A DNA stretch of 64,000 nt from Stenogyne calaminthoides (GCA_037126765.1 JBBCBC010000024.1:18263554-18327553); one strand, 5' to 3'. Numbered from the stretch's first letter, positions 12,477 through 24,817 are shown. The notes: generated by a model from the letters alone, not told the origin. Made by a program: numbers and translations.

Positions 12477-13429
12477 TAATATGATCTAAGACAATTTGCA
12501 TCATATTAGAATCAAATCTAGCTCACACTATTACCCACATATACCACACTTGGAATGAGAAGTTTTGTCTAACAATGAAGAGGTGCATACCTCCACTTCT
12601 AGCATAAGAAGAAACTCATATGGTCGAGTAGTCAAACTTCTTATTTGCGTCAACTGTGACCCTTCTCTTCTGACCTGAATCCCTAATGTATATGAAATAA
12701 TACGGCGGAAGGTTGAAGCGTATAAACTCTGTACCAAATCAAAGTGATTTGGGCATTTGAGATCAGATTAATATCAAACGAACAAAACTCAATCTGTAAA
12801 TTAATAATATTATAAAATTAATAAGAAAACTTTAAAGAGAAACAGAGCTAAAGATTGATTGATAAAGCTTTCTCCAAAAAGATAACTAAATCAGCATGTG
12901 ATGGTTGACTGAATTAAAATACCTCCAACATTTTTAATCTGCGGATACAATTAAAATCCACAAATCAAGGCTTCTTGCATAAGCCATTCAGTTGGGCAAG
13001 AAGTGGTTCTATTCTAACTATCTGTTTTCGGCGATTAAAAATCCATCCTAAAAAAAACAAATACTTCGACACCGATTAAGACTATTTCATTTAGGATGTG
13101 GAGTGGGGGAGATGATATGTTTGTAATGTTTCTTAGAGATTTATTGGGTTATTTTAAAAATAAATAAATTATAAAGACACGTGTCAGCATGTTAGGGCTT
13201 CCACTTGGCAGAAACTGGCAATTAGCTACACAATAAATACACTCGATAATATACTAGATAAATCTTGGAGAATAATATACTAGATAAGTCTTGGAGAATA
13301 ATATCTTTCCATTGTTCCTTAATTTCGAAAATAATGATGACAAAAATAAGGAAAAAATCTTTTGGATAGTAATTTATGGAATGAGAATATATTGGATATT
13401 TTCAAGGTTGTTTGTTGGAGAAGAAATAA
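12477..13429. other. Unassigned noncoding DNA
   Basis: No ORF of interest, no RNA gene and no clear repeat were recognised. The right half may be the upstream part (U3) of the divergent LTR that follows, but no left boundary was found. Confidence 0.4.
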
Positions 13430-13880
13430 AAAATATTTCCATATGATCCAAAAGATCTATTTTTCGTCCAACCCCTCCCTATAAATAAGGGGTTGATTTT
13501 TAAACCCCAAAACTTTTACAAGAGCTATTTTTTCGAAAATTAGTGTAAAATTTGCAACAAATATTTTTTTTCCCTTGAGTATTGAAAGTGTGGAGGATCT
13601 CCCATCGGACCATCAAGCTTGGACTAGGGGAATACTTAAGAAGGATTTTGTGTTGAATTAATTTAAGTTTTAGTCAGTCCTACTACTTAACGGTGTCTCT
13701 TCGATCAAGAGGTAAACGTGTAATCCCTTAATTCCGCATGTGTTAGAGATTTACTGTTTTACTATCTGTTCATATACGTGAATATAATTTAATTGTTTAA
13801 ATTATAGGATTATATTTATGATTTTTCGTATTTAATTTACGTTCAGAATAGATCCTGACATGTCAAATAATTATATTTCC
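13430..13880 (+). repeat. Divergent LTR 3' portion related to solo LTR family S
   Basis: Near 13488 is CCCTATAAATAAGGGG, a strong TATA box. Downstream are a block ending TTCCGCATG and an AGAATAGATCC block, and the stretch ends TTTCCCAATA at 13880. In the reverse complement of the solo LTR at 2240-3946 the same order is seen: a TATA-like box, a block ending TTCCGCATG, CGAATAGATCC and CCCCAACA. The repeat therefore reads +, with about 390 bp after the TATA box. The left end is not identified. It abuts the 5' block of the small gene family at 13881. Confidence 0.5.
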
Positions 13881-14344
13881 CAATAGAGATGTATGCACCT
13901 CTATAAATTTACACTCGCGGTTAAATCTCAAGCTCAATAGAACCTAAAAATCCATTCCAATAAAAACAAAATAGCGAAACTTCTGCAAATATACAATGAA
14001 TTAAATTGAATAAACAGTTAATCAACAAAATAAAAATGAATACAGGACGAAAAATTACACATAACAACGAAGGGACTCATGAACATACCTTAGAGCTCTC
14101 TCTATTTCTTCAACAAATAAAATTGATCATAGAGATATACAGAAATATTAAGAATTTGAATTTTGAAAATTTGAATTTATGTTGTGCCACATCAATTGAT
14201 TTGACGAGTGTACTATTATTGGATGGTATAATATGTCAGAACGCGGTTTGGGGGAGTCCGACGAGGGTTGGCAAACAGTGAAGCGCAAACAATGATTGTA
14301 GTTATGTCTAAAACATGAACAATATATGATATCTCCCAATAATT
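13881..14344 (-). repeat. Third copy of the small gene's 5' region
   Basis: This stretch is a direct copy of about 16160-16690 and an inverted copy of about 16970-17520. It holds the upstream part, the intron-like segment (GTATGT donor side near 14098, GCAG acceptor side near 13983, read on -) and the start of the next exon, but no coding body. It is partial, cut at its left by the LTR-like sequence at 13430-13880. Confidence 0.7.
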
Positions 14345-15420
14345 ATCAACAATTATACTACCTCCAGTTCACTCTAATTAACATTCAAGGAATTAAAATT
14401 TAATCATTTAATTATTCTGGGCAGTGAGAAATAACAATTATATTAATTAAAAATAAATTTCCCTCTAGAAATAAATAAAAATGGACAGGAGCAAATAACA
14501 CAAACAAAAATTATTAAAAAAATAACATGTACAATTCAATTTCATACCAAGTGCACGATCAATCCCTATTGCAGGTTCTAACATTTTCTGAAAGTTATTT
14601 CCCTGGTAAAAAGAGTTAAAACTAAAAATATTGGGCACTTTTAATCTCATATTAATAATTTTTAGGAGATAGTAGTTTGAAATTGTAATAAAAGACAATT
14701 GACTCACAATGAAGAAACATGTGACTATGAACTACTAATTAAATGCAAAGTATATATTCATCAATGAGCAAGTTTTGTAACATTTAAGTGCTATGATTTA
14801 ATAGAATATGAACTCACAAAGATTGCAGCAGCAGCTACGCATTCCACCTCGAGGAGTCTTATGGGTAAACATGAATAGTATATGGTATCTCCCAATAATT
14901 ATCAACAAATATACGACCTCCAGTCCACTTTAATTAACATTCAAGGAATTAAAATTTAATTAAATAATTATGTTGGGCAGTGAGAAATAACAATTATATT
15001 AATTAGAAATAAATTTCCCTCTAGAAAGATAATTAAAATGGACATGAGCAAATAACACAAACAAAAATTGTTTAAAAAATAACATGTACCATTCAATTTT
15101 ATACCAAATGCACGATCAATCCCTATTGCAGGTTCCACCGTTTATTTGAATTTTATTTCCCGGGTAAAAAGAGTTAAAACTTAAAATATTGGGGCTCTTT
15201 TAGTCTTATATTAATAATTTTTAGGAGATAGTAGTACGAAATTTTAATAAAAGACATTTGACTCACATTGAAACAGCACATGACTATGAACTACTAATTA
15301 AATGCAAAGTATATATTCATCAATGATCATGTTTTGTAAAATTTATGTGTTATGATTTAATAGAATGTGAAATCACAAAGATTGCAGCAGCAGCTGCACA
15401 TTCCACCTCTAGGAGTATTT
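14345..15420. repeat. Tandem duplication, two units of about 540 bp
   Basis: Unit 1 (about 14345-14880) and unit 2 (about 14885-15420) share the ATCTCCCAATAATTATCAAC start, CACGATCAATCCCTATTGCA in the middle and GATTGCAGCAGCAGCT near the end. Unit 2 runs on into the 3' exon of the gene copy at 15350-16440. The same sequence recurs inverted at 51956-52178. Confidence 0.8.
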
Positions 15421-16440
15421 TAAAATATTCATGTTGCTCCATCGGATCCACTATTGACATTGGTTGTACAGGATCATTATCTGGCCATAATTGGTTAGGG
15501 ATATCTTCCACTATATGATTATTATTCCACATTCTATCGTTTAACTTTATACGATTGATAAATTTTGAGGGGGGGGGGGGAATTTAAATTTAAGAATTAC
15601 TATGAGATGACTAATATATATAATAGAATAAATTTTTACCAAATTCATTTTAATTTTGTAACTCTGCAGTTTTATAAAAATAAAAGGAAAGTGTATAATA
15701 TGCTCACATCCAAATTCCGCTACAGTTTATAGTACCAACACCACCTTTCATAATATAAATCCAACTGTCAGAAAGCAAAGCCTTCGCTTTTGAGTAGGAC
15801 AAATATTGTATGCCGGAAGATATTTATTATATGGGTGCTTTGTTTGAGAATCTAAATCACTCCTACTTTCTAATACATTTTGACCCAATAAATTTAGGAG
15901 AGTAAGGCTTACACCCACAAAATGTGCATTTTTACTGTCTTCAGAAGAATCAACACCATTTAAAGTGTTAGTAATATCAAAAATTACAAATTTGGCTTTT
16001 AATTGCTGGCATATTAAAATCAAATTTCTTAAATCATCTTCGCCAGCCAGAACACAGTTACTCGAACTACCCATAGAAGATCGACATGATATATATTCTG
16101 ATTTCAAATCACTCCACATATCAATAACGTATGTAACGATGTCAACATATGATGATGATGTATACAACTCTATCAATTTACACTCGCAGTTAAATCTCAA
16201 GCTCAATAGAACCAACAAATCCATTTCAATAAAAACAAAATAGTGAAACCTCTGCAAAAATACAATGAATTAAATTGAACAAATAGTGAATCAACTAAAT
16301 AAAAAACGAATATAGAATGAAAAATTACACATAACAATGAAGGGACTCATGAACATACCTCGGAGCTCTCTCTGTTTCTTCTACAAATAAAATTGATCAT
16401 AGAGAAATATAGTAATATTGAGAATTTGAATTTTGAAAAT
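15350..16440 (-). pseudogene. Small spliced gene of uncertain identity (left copy of a head-to-head pair)
   Basis: Read on -, a 107-bp 5' intron runs from 16358 (GTATGTTC) to 16252 (TTTTTGCAG). The next exon has an ATG near 16220-16225 (MDLLVLLSLRF) and reads to about 15760. It contains VLAGEDDLRNLILICQQLK and FVIFDITNTLNGVDSSEDS. A frame change near 15790 disturbs its end. A likely second intron (GTGAGC donor near 15705, CGATAG acceptor near 15538) precedes a 3' exon (NHIVEDIPNQLWPDND) that ends near 15350. The spacing of W, L and the VL..EDDLRN block recalls the N-terminal part of plant Mutator-like transposases, but no catalytic domain is present, so this is only a guess. The copy in the right arm preserves the frame better in places. 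Confidence 0.5.
16252..16358 (-). other. 107-bp intron in the 5' part of the left gene copy
   Basis: The donor is GAG|GTATGT and the acceptor TTTTTGCAG|AGG, read on -. The right-arm copy has an intron of the same length at 17315-17421 with the same donor and a GTAG acceptor. Conservation of both sites in inverted copies supports real splicing. Confidence 0.65.
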
Positions 16441-16699
16441 TTAAATTTATGTTGTTTCAACCGAAATTAATTTAACGGGTAACTATTGTTGGGTGGTATG
16501 ATATGTCAAAAGGAGGTTGGGGGGAGTTCGACGGGGGTGGTATCAGGCGGGCGAATATGGGGATGGATGAAAATAGTTGCATCATAACATGAACAGGAAG
16601 GATGAGGGATAATTGTGGCTCTTTTGTGGAAAATAGTGAAACGCAAACAGTAATTACAGTTATATGTAAAACATGAACAGTGTATAGTATATCCAAATA

Positions 16700-16960
16700 A
16701 TTATCCTAATACCTTCATCATTAATTATCCCAATATTGCGAGTGTAAATTGCCAATAAAATAACTATCCTTAATTATAAAAAAAATGATAATTATTATGT
16801 GAGTCCAAACTTTCATCATCGCGGTCGAATTCATCGGAAAACATTTCAAGACCCGGGAAACTGCCTCGTAATCGTCTTTCATATTAAAATTTTGGTACGG
16901 TTCGTCTTCAGGATGATGAAGGTATTGGGATAATTATTGCCTCGTCATCGTCTTCCATAA
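16700..16960. other. Centre of the inverted duplication
   Basis: A spacer of roughly 250 bp separates the two head-to-head gene copies. It holds repeated TATTGGGATAATTA-like and CTTCATCATTAATTATCC motifs and CGTCATCGTCTTCC pieces. Promoters for both copies would be expected around here. Nothing else was recognised. Confidence 0.45.
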
Positions 16961-18173
16961 TTAATGATGAATGTATTGGGATATACTATACATTATTCAT
17001 GTTTTACATATAACTATAATTACTGTTTGCATTTCACTGTTTGCCACAAAAGAGCCACAATTATCCCTCATCCTTCCTGTTCAAATTATGATGCAACCGT
17101 GTTCATCCACCCCCATATTCGCCCGCTTGATACAACCCCCGTCGGACTTCCCCCAACACCCTTTGGATATATTATACCACCCCACAATAGTACACCCGTC
17201 AAATCAATTGCTGTGACACAACATAAATTTAAAATTTTAAAATTCAAATTCTCAATATTACTGTATTTCTCTATGATTAGTTTTATTTGTAGAAGAAACA
17301 GAGAGAGCTTCGAGGTATGTTCATGAGTCTCTTTATTTTTATGTGTAATTTTTTGATCTGTATTCATTTTTGATTTAATTGATTAACTGTTTGTTCAATT
17401 TAATTCATTGTATTTTTGTAGAGGTTTCACTATTTTGTTTTTATTGGAATGGATTTTCGGTTCTATTGAGCTTGAGATTTAACTGCGAGTTAAATTGATA
17501 GAGGTGTATACATCATCATCATATGTTGACATCGTTTCATACATTATTGGTAAGTGTACTGATTTGAAATCAAAATATATATCTTGTCGATCTTCTATGG
17601 GTAATTTGAGTAACTGTGTTTTTGCTAACGAAGATGATTTCAGAAATTTGATTTTAATATGCTAACAATTGAAAGTCAAATTTGTAATTGTTGATATTAC
17701 TAACACTTTAAATTGTGTTGATTCTTCTGAAGACAGTAACAATGCACATTTAGTGGGTGTAAGCCCCACTCCCCTAAATGTATTGGGTCAAAATGTATTT
17801 GAAAGTAGGAGTGATTTATATTCTTACACTAAGCAGCCATATAATAATGATCTTCTGGCATACAATATTTGTCTTACTCAAAAGCGGAAGACTTTGCTTT
17901 CTGACAGTTGGATTAATATTATGAAAGGTGGTGTTGATACTATTTCTCTAGGTGGTGCAGCTGAATTTAGATGCGAGTTTATTATACACTTTTCTTTTCT
18001 TTTCATAAATTGTAGATATTCCAAAATTAAAATGAATTTGGTAAAAAATTATTCTGTTAAATATACTAGTCATTCCATAGTAATTCTTAAATTCCCCCTC
18101 CCCCTCAAAATTCAATAAATCGTATAAAGTTAATCGAAAGAATGTAGAATAATAATCATATAGCGAAAGATAT
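16961..18173 (+). pseudogene. Small spliced gene of uncertain identity (right copy, split by two insertions)
   Basis: This is the mirror image of the left copy. The intron is at 17315-17421 (GTATGT...TTTTGTAG). The coding exon runs from about 17440 to 17970, with a stop near 17660 just before the KVKFVIVDITNT block. It contains SSEDSNNAHLVGV and SDSWINIMKGGVDTISLGG, which reads further than in the left copy. The 3' exon starts near 18140 and is cut at 18173 by Sirevirus copy 1. It continues at 48320-48395, is cut again by the non-autonomous element, and finishes at about 51956-52030. Joining these pieces gives the same order as the left arm. No function is assigned; a Mutator-like N-terminus is possible. 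Confidence 0.5.
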
Positions 18174-20083
18174 TGTAGGTCCCGAACGGGTTTTGTGAGG
18201 GTGAAAGTCTAGAGGGGAGGGGTGAATAGACTTCCAAATTTTTTTGTGCGGATCAGGTGTGAACTGCAGATTACCCGATCAGAGTGCTAGTGTATCGGTT
18301 TAGATCGATGTTCATCTTCTTGAGTGCCTAAGGGCGCGATCGATTTGATATCTGTCGGTTTAATCGAATGGTGCGGAAGCTTGTTTTAACCGTGTGAAAA
18401 ACCGGTTTATCAATTGATTCTCAAGTCGATTTTCAACCCGGTTGACTAAGGTGTCAATCGATCGATCGATTGCTTGGTGCGGATCGAGCTTAACTTAGAA
18501 TATGTATCTTTGTTTTTAAACTTCGGTTGTGTGAATAGTGTAAAGCAATAAGAAAGCAAGTAAATGCACACAAGACTTTTTATAGTGGTTTCGGGCGAAA
18601 CCCGGCCCCACGCCCACTCTTCCCTTAACACAGGGGAACCTTAACCGAACTTAACCTGCGGGACTTATACCCCTCACGGGATGACCGAGATGTTTACCGA
18701 GTTCTCACTCTACAAACTTAACCTGCGGGACTTATATCCTTCAAGGATAGCCGAGATGTTTATCGAGTTCTCACTCTACAAACTTAACCTGCGAGACTTA
18801 TATCCTTCAAGGATGGCCGAGATATTTACCGAGTTCTCACTCTACAAACTTAACCTGCGGGACTTATATCCTTCAAGGATGGCCGAGATGTTTATTGAGT
18901 TCACACTCTACAGATGTTTATCGAGTTCACACTCAACCGAACTAGAAATCAGAAAAACTAGAATCCCTAGTCTGAAATCTTCCGGGAACAAACTTAACCT
19001 AACTTGCGTTTGGGTAAAGAATGTTTGAGGGTTCTAACTAGAAATCTATCCTGGTGTTTTAGGTAGCCAAAATGCTAGTGGATAGGATTTCTTGCTAAGA
19101 ACTAATGGGATGAACACTCTAAGAATAATCTTCAAATATAGTGTTCTTTGAGCGGAGATTTTCTTTGTAGCTTTTAGCTTTTTTTTATGTGACTCGTGTT
19201 CGTTCTTTGCTAGTTGTCTCTCTTGTCTTCAATTGACAAGCAATCCCATTTTATAGACCTCTAAATCAAAGAGCCGTTGGAGAGCAATTTGAATTTCGGG
19301 CTATACTAGGTAGGTTGTAGGATATGATTGTGACGTGCTCCAATTATTGGCGTGGCCATAGGCATCATTAGCGCCATTTTTGTCCACAAATGTCGTATCC
19401 GCATTATCGGCTCTTTTTTGTGCGTGTCGCTATCTCCTTGGCTTCATGAGAAGACTTGTAAATTTGTTGATTAGATTTATTGATATTCCTTTTGTAGAAG
19501 ATTCGCCTTTGTCGGTGTATCTTTTAGATTGTTACGGTGTGGTGACTTGATCGTAATCGGTCGATCTACCTTGTTGAGTCTTCAGATGAACAATGTCTTA
19601 GCTCAATATGCAGACTCTGCTGATATAGGTCTTCTGGTCTTTTGATCTTCAGGTGTCTCTGAGCCTCAGTGTATTGGTCATCTTGAGTGTTCGGGTTTGT
19701 TCTTTGATCTTGAGTTTATCCGAGTCTTGAGTTCATCCCGAGTCTTGATTAATATCCTAGTCTTTAGGTTCATCCGAGTCTTCAGGTTCATCTGAGTCTT
19801 CAGTGTCTTCTTGTCTTCACCTGATCTTCTGACTTCTTGTCTTCTGATTTGTGATTAGTCTTCTGATCATCTGACCTTATCTGGGTCATTTGATACTTCG
19901 ACCTGACCTATACATATTGAGTTCCCCCTAAATATGTGACCTATCTTTTACATCAGCTATCTATACATTTCAGATGGTCATCTTAATCTGATTCTAAGTC
20001 ATCAGTCAGCTAACAGGTCTGACTGGTCCTATTACAACCTGTTTTGGAACTTCCATCAAAACTAAATTACAGATTTCCCAACA
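18174..20083 (-). repeat. 3' LTR of Sirevirus copy 1, 1910 bp
   Basis: It reads TGTAGGTCCCGAACGGG to CCCAACA on +, so it is the 3' LTR of a minus-strand element. Four tandem 66-bp units lie at about 18690-18930 (TCCTTCAAGGAT with GAGTTCTCACTCTAC). A TATA-like box (CCATTTTATAGACC on +, TCTATAAAATGG on -) is at about 19248-19261. Several stretches, such as 18230-18480, show CG where the partner LTR has CAG or CTG. Confidence 0.9.
18664..18930 (-). repeat. 66-bp tandem repeat inside the LTR
   Basis: Four units contain AACCTGCGGGACTTATA and CCTTCAAGGAT. Because 66 is divisible by 3, the array is open in several frames and mimics a repeat protein. The same array occurs in the other Sirevirus LTRs (33655-33910, 46215-46490, 46966-47160) and in degenerate form in the related LTRs at 48670-48810, 50580-50720 and 60505-60660. 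Confidence 0.85.
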
Positions 20084-20099
20084 ATTTCCCCCTTTTTGA
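20084..20099 (-). promoter_or_regulatory. Polypurine tract of Sirevirus copy 1
   Basis: On -, ATCAAAAAGGGGGAAAT lies directly before the 3' LTR start TGTTGGGAAATC. The same tract is found at 45109-45123 and, in the non-autonomous element, at 50036-50051. Confidence 0.85.
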
Positions 20100-20302
20100 T
20101 GGAACCAAAACACTTAATGACACTTAATCGAAAAAATGTATATACCATGAATGGAAATGTAGATAATGTAAACAGTACATACCTCAGAAGACAATGAGAT
20201 GTTGTCTTAGAATCAGTGAGATGGAAAGTTTCATTCAGATAGGTGTGTTCATTGTAGAATACATGAAAAGCGTACCTATCATCTGATTCCAAGTTGTCTT
20301 CT

Positions 20303-23300
20303 TCAGGTGTACTTGAACATTTGTAGTTCTTTGGGGATGCCAAACATCCTGTACATCGCATTAGTTTGTCCAGCTCTTCTCTTCTATGGATTCCTCCTTT
20401 TTCAGCAAGTCCATAGTAGATATTCTTGAATTTAACAGGATCTAGCTTGTTGTCTGGACGCAAAGGTGGAAGGAGTATTTCAAAGGGTGGAGCTTCTGGT
20501 ATTAGTGACATGATCTTGCCTTCTTTCATCACTGTCTGGTAGAAGTCTGGATACTTTGTTTCTAACCAGTTCCGAAATTCATCATCCTTCTCAGTCTGAT
20601 CTTGATGAATTGGAATCTTCTCCAAGATGTAGATGTCACATAACCATTCTCCTTTGATCTGATCCCATTATGGAAGCAGATCTTGCCGTGCACAGAGGAT
20701 GCCTTTAACAGGTGCCGAAAGGGCATTCTTCTCCCAAGCAATCTCCTCAAATTTGCAGCCTTCGTTCTTCCTCTTCCTTCGTATATAGCGATGTTCGATC
20801 CCTTAGCCTCTGCTAACCCTTCTTGATTGCGGCCTCTCTTATTCTCATCATATACGCTCTTGAACTTGTTCAGAGTCATCCGCTTTTGGTGGAGAATAGC
20901 TGGCCTTGTCTTTGATCTTCCACAGTTGCTTTCATTATCTTGCCTTTGCCTTTCTTTCTCCTCAGAGTCTGCTCAGGTTCATCTTGTTCGTCTTCTTCAG
21001 CTAATTTCTTAGCGAGTTCAAGGCTCTTGGCACGATCACGATTTCCATTCTTTTCTGAACGAACGAAGAAAAATCTTCAATTTTGTCGACTCTGGCAGTA
21101 ACCTCTGAAAGAGCACTTTTCTGCTCAGCGATCTCTTTGCTATGTTGCTTCACAATTTCTTTCATTTCCGCAACAAGATCGGTAGATGGAGTGGCTGGCA
21201 AGTCAGATACAGTGGTTTTTGGTAGAGATGAAAAAGTTACCAACCGTGTCTGAGTCTGTTTTTCTTTATTCTCTTTTCCTTCCCCCTTTTTGGTTTCATC
21301 AAAGAGGTTAAACATCTTGCGGTTCAGAGCAGTTAATTGCTGTGAGATCTCCTCTCTGAGTTCCTCGACAACAAGAGGAGGATTCCTGAATCTGTGGCGT
21401 ATGCACAAGGAGTGTAGAAGCGTGCGAGAGCGGTTTAGATTTCCTGTCTTGCTCGTTCTGTAGAAGCTAGAAAATGTTTCCAACCCATATCCAAGTGGTT
21501 GTTGGTTTTGTCCAAGGATGCCCAGACACTTTCCAAAAGTACATGTGTCTGATTGAGCATCTCTGTCTGAATTGAGAGTTTGTTAGACTGGAGTTTGAGC
21601 TTCTCAGCAAGAGGATATACTAGTTGCATTACTTCAGCAAGGATGGCATTGTGCATCCCAACTGTGTGACTTCGTTCCTTGTCAACTAGTTTTGCTTGCT
21701 CATCTTCAAATCGCTTCATCAGATCTGCTGTGAGCACTGCGAATTTGTCTTCAAATGCGGCCTTGATCCCATCCTGAATCTTCTGAGTATGATGATCTAG
21801 GGTATCAGAGCTCATCGTAGTAGTTTGTTCAGATGTTGAAGCCTTACCAAGTCGGGTCTCATCTGCAACACCCATTCTTGGTTCATCGGCAGCTCTCTTA
21901 TGATCTGTAGTTGGTTGAACGGTTTCCTTCTTGTTATCAGCAATACTAAACCTTTCGTGAATTAACCATCTGATATCATCGTCAGATGCCAATTCAACAG
22001 CACTTTCAATCCCAGCATTGTTTAGACATTTCAACTCCAAGTCTACAAAGAAATCTGATCCCAGAGTTGTCATTAGAATAAGAAATTCTTCAATGCTCTT
22101 CAGTCTGATATCCCTCCAGAATACTATCTCTTCTATCTGTTGCTGGATGCCAGGATGTTGATCCAATTCAGGGCATTGATCCAGCAGATACTCCTTGATT
22201 TGTTGCTTCATTATCCTTATGATGGGGCTTTCTGTAGCAGGTGAAGCAAGCACGGTTCTGGTATTGAAGGGATTATGAGAGACGGACACTCGCTTGTCGG
22301 ATCTCTCAGGTTCTTGAGATTTGATTCGGGATTGGGATGTTTGTAGTTCAGGTTCGTTTTCAGCGTGTTGAGGGTGTTCAGTTTCCTGAACGGGTTCATT
22401 GATTGGTGGTGTGGGATGTTGGTGATCTGATAGGTGAGGGTGAGGGTGAGAAGGTTTTGTGGGGAGAGGATGGTGGTGATGACTTTTGAGGAGAGGGTGA
22501 TGGCGATTTGGAAGTGGGCGTTGGCGATCTTTCTCTTTGGAAGATCTTGGTGAGAGGCAGAGAATCAGATGGTGATTCTTCCTCAGATTGCTCCACTTCT
22601 GTCCCTCTGACAGATTTCTCTCCTTCTGCTGCGATCATCTGCTCTTCCCTTACTTCTCTGATAGTTGGCTCAGAGCGGACTGCTATCTCCTCTTCTGATT
22701 CTTCTTGCATCAGATCCTCCGTTCTGCTAGCTGGCTTGGTAGAACTTGGAGCAGTCTTCAGAGGAGATGAGACTCTCTTCTGACGTTTCCACTGAGCATC
22801 TGGTTTCTTGGCCAGATCCTTCCTCTTCATCCTCTTCTCTGGAATGGCCTTTTCCTGCACTTCAGACGATGCAGATGCCTTATCTTTTCCTTTCTTTTCT
22901 CCCTTGGGTTTGGGCACATAAGGAGTTGGATCCTCATCAGATTGTCCAGGTAGGGACTCATCTTTGCCCAATATGGCCTTGTGCTTTGCTTGGTATATCT
23001 TTGCTCCATTCTCGATCCATTTATAATTCTGTGGCAGCTTATCTGACAGAATGATAGAGATTTTGTGTATGAATGAGCACTTTGAAGATAAGCACACTTC
23101 ATTGCTCTGGGTCAATTCGAACTTCCCGGAGTCTTTTCTCAGTCTTGCTTTGACCATACCCAACCAATCGATATCTGAAGCCTTCTTGATTAGTGCAGCC
23201 ATGACACTTATCTTGTACGAAGTGACTGCATCAAGACTGTAGGTTGAGCACATGATCACCTTCTGAACAATTTCAAGAAGAAGGCGATATTTTCTCTTCA

Positions 23301-23760
23301 GATAGGAGGCTTTGACGTTCGTCGTGTTCTCCTTATTTGCTAGTCTCAACAGTTCGGCTTCAAGAAATTCCTTTTCTCCTACATCAGTCGTGTAGGTCTC
23401 TGGATTGATGCTTCCTCGAGTTAGGCCGAATATCCTCTGGAGATCGTCATTCGACACTCGCACTTCCAGTCCTCCAACGAAACAAATCAGGTCAGCATCA
23501 ATGTCTTCATCCCTCTGTAGATTGTAGAGAAACTCCAGAGCTTCATGTGCTTGGACGATGTTCTGATGTGTAGAGCAATAGCGTTCAAGTCCACACGCTC
23601 GCAAGCACTCCAGAATTTCCAGTGATTCAGGGTCTGAGGTGATGGTGAAGACTACGTACTTTTCATCAATGATATCTTTCTTCATCGATGAAAAAATTGC
23701 AGAACTTTTTCCCTTGGCTCGGTAGTGGAATAAGATATGCCATTTCTGTACGATATGCAA
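20303..23760 (-). pseudogene. Envelope-like third gene of Sirevirus copy 1 (frameshifted)
   Basis: Four overlapping open stretches on - cover it: 23760-22396, 22289-21435, 21483-21001 and 20879-20400. The first (454 residues) starts with a part around MKKDIIDEKYVVFTITSD. It ends in a low-complexity Ser/Pro/Lys-rich tail, with KGKDKASASSEVQEKA before it. The next parts are rich in Glu, Lys and Gln (DTLDHHTQKIQDGIKAAFED; SALSEVTARVDKIEDFSS) and look coiled-coil. The sequence ends NWLETKYPDFYQTVMKEGK and ILLPPLRPDNKLDPVKFKN. The stop at 20303-20305 is inferred from copy 2. Its position between RNase H and the PPT is that of the envelope-like gene of SIRE1-type elements. No transmembrane segment or fusion motif was recognised, so an envelope role is by position only. 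Some frame breaks coincide with CHG-to-CG sites. Confidence 0.75.
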
Positions 23761-24817
23761 ATTGATGTTTAGTTCGAGTAAGATATTTCAATAGATTCAG
23801 TCAAACTAGTAATTTTAGCATCAATTTAGCAAATAAGCGTTTAGATCTAATAAAGATTACATAAATATATCATCACGATTTGTAAACCTAGGTACCAGAG
23901 AGAAATTGAGATCATGCAATTAATTAAAACAAGAAATTACCAGAAATTGATTCGAAAGATTTTAGAAATCGGAAGAGTAGAATCAATTGATCTAGAAAGT
24001 AATTTTCTGAAGTTTTTGAAAAATTAGATCTTTTAAGAACTTTGAGAAGACGAAGTAGTGGAAAGCGGTTTTCTGAGATGGATTTGGATTTTATAAAATA
24101 CGAGGGAAAACCTTTTTGCACAACTTTCCAAAGTACTCAAGTATCCGTGTTTTGAAATCAGTGGCTGAGATTAGTCGGCCAAAAAGTATTTTAATCGCAC
24201 GGTTGAGAAAAGTAGTCTTCTCATTTTTCGGACTCGAAAAATCGCAATAAAACGTTTTGAAAACATTTTCCCAAGTCCGCATTAAAAACTTTGCAGAGCA
24301 TGCGTCATGAACAGAGTAAAATAAATCAATTATTTAAATAACGCATGTAAGGTATTCAGAAAGAGATAAATAAGAGAGCGTATCTGACTGATTGATATTG
24401 TAATCAATCAGTTACCACGGTGATCTGATCTGGTACATTGTTGACTTATCTGATGGTTGCCTCATGCATTTCCCAACAATATCTCACTTATCTGATCAGA
24501 TTCTTGCTTGAAACACTTCGCTACTTATTTGATCCATTTATCTGATACACTTCATCCTTCAGTCTTCTTCTAATCAGCCCGTATTTACTGAAGTAAACTC
24601 CCGCCAAAACTTTTACTTCGGGGAGTTCAAAAGTCGCCTCGAATCCCAAATCGGCGCGATTTGACATTCCGTAATAATGGCATAGATACGCTGTGATTTA
24701 ATCACACCGTTAACTCATCCAACCATTAGCCGCGTGTTCCTGACGCGTTGTCGATGCAAATTTCTCTTAAGATCTTTTGAGAAGATAAAATTTGCATTTA
24801 TACCCATAATTTCTTTC

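Noticed and set aside
15569..15580. Run of 12 G as a regulatory or G-quadruplex site
   Set aside because: It is the expanded C-rich run of the presumed second intron's acceptor side (mirror sequence near 18098), and homopolymer length is unreliable.
18664..18930. CRISPR-like regularly spaced repeats
   Set aside because: Units are directly adjacent without unique spacers, and the context is a plant retrotransposon LTR.
18681..19028. Repeat protein with 22-residue units (EFSLYKLNLRDLYPSR)
   Set aside because: It lies in the LTR, and the 66-bp tandem unit is a multiple of three, so it keeps frames open by arithmetic. Other LTR copies are broken in this frame.
22508..23054. Plus-strand open frames rich in Ser and Leu
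   Set aside because: They are shadows of the Lys/Glu-rich envelope-like gene on the other strand.
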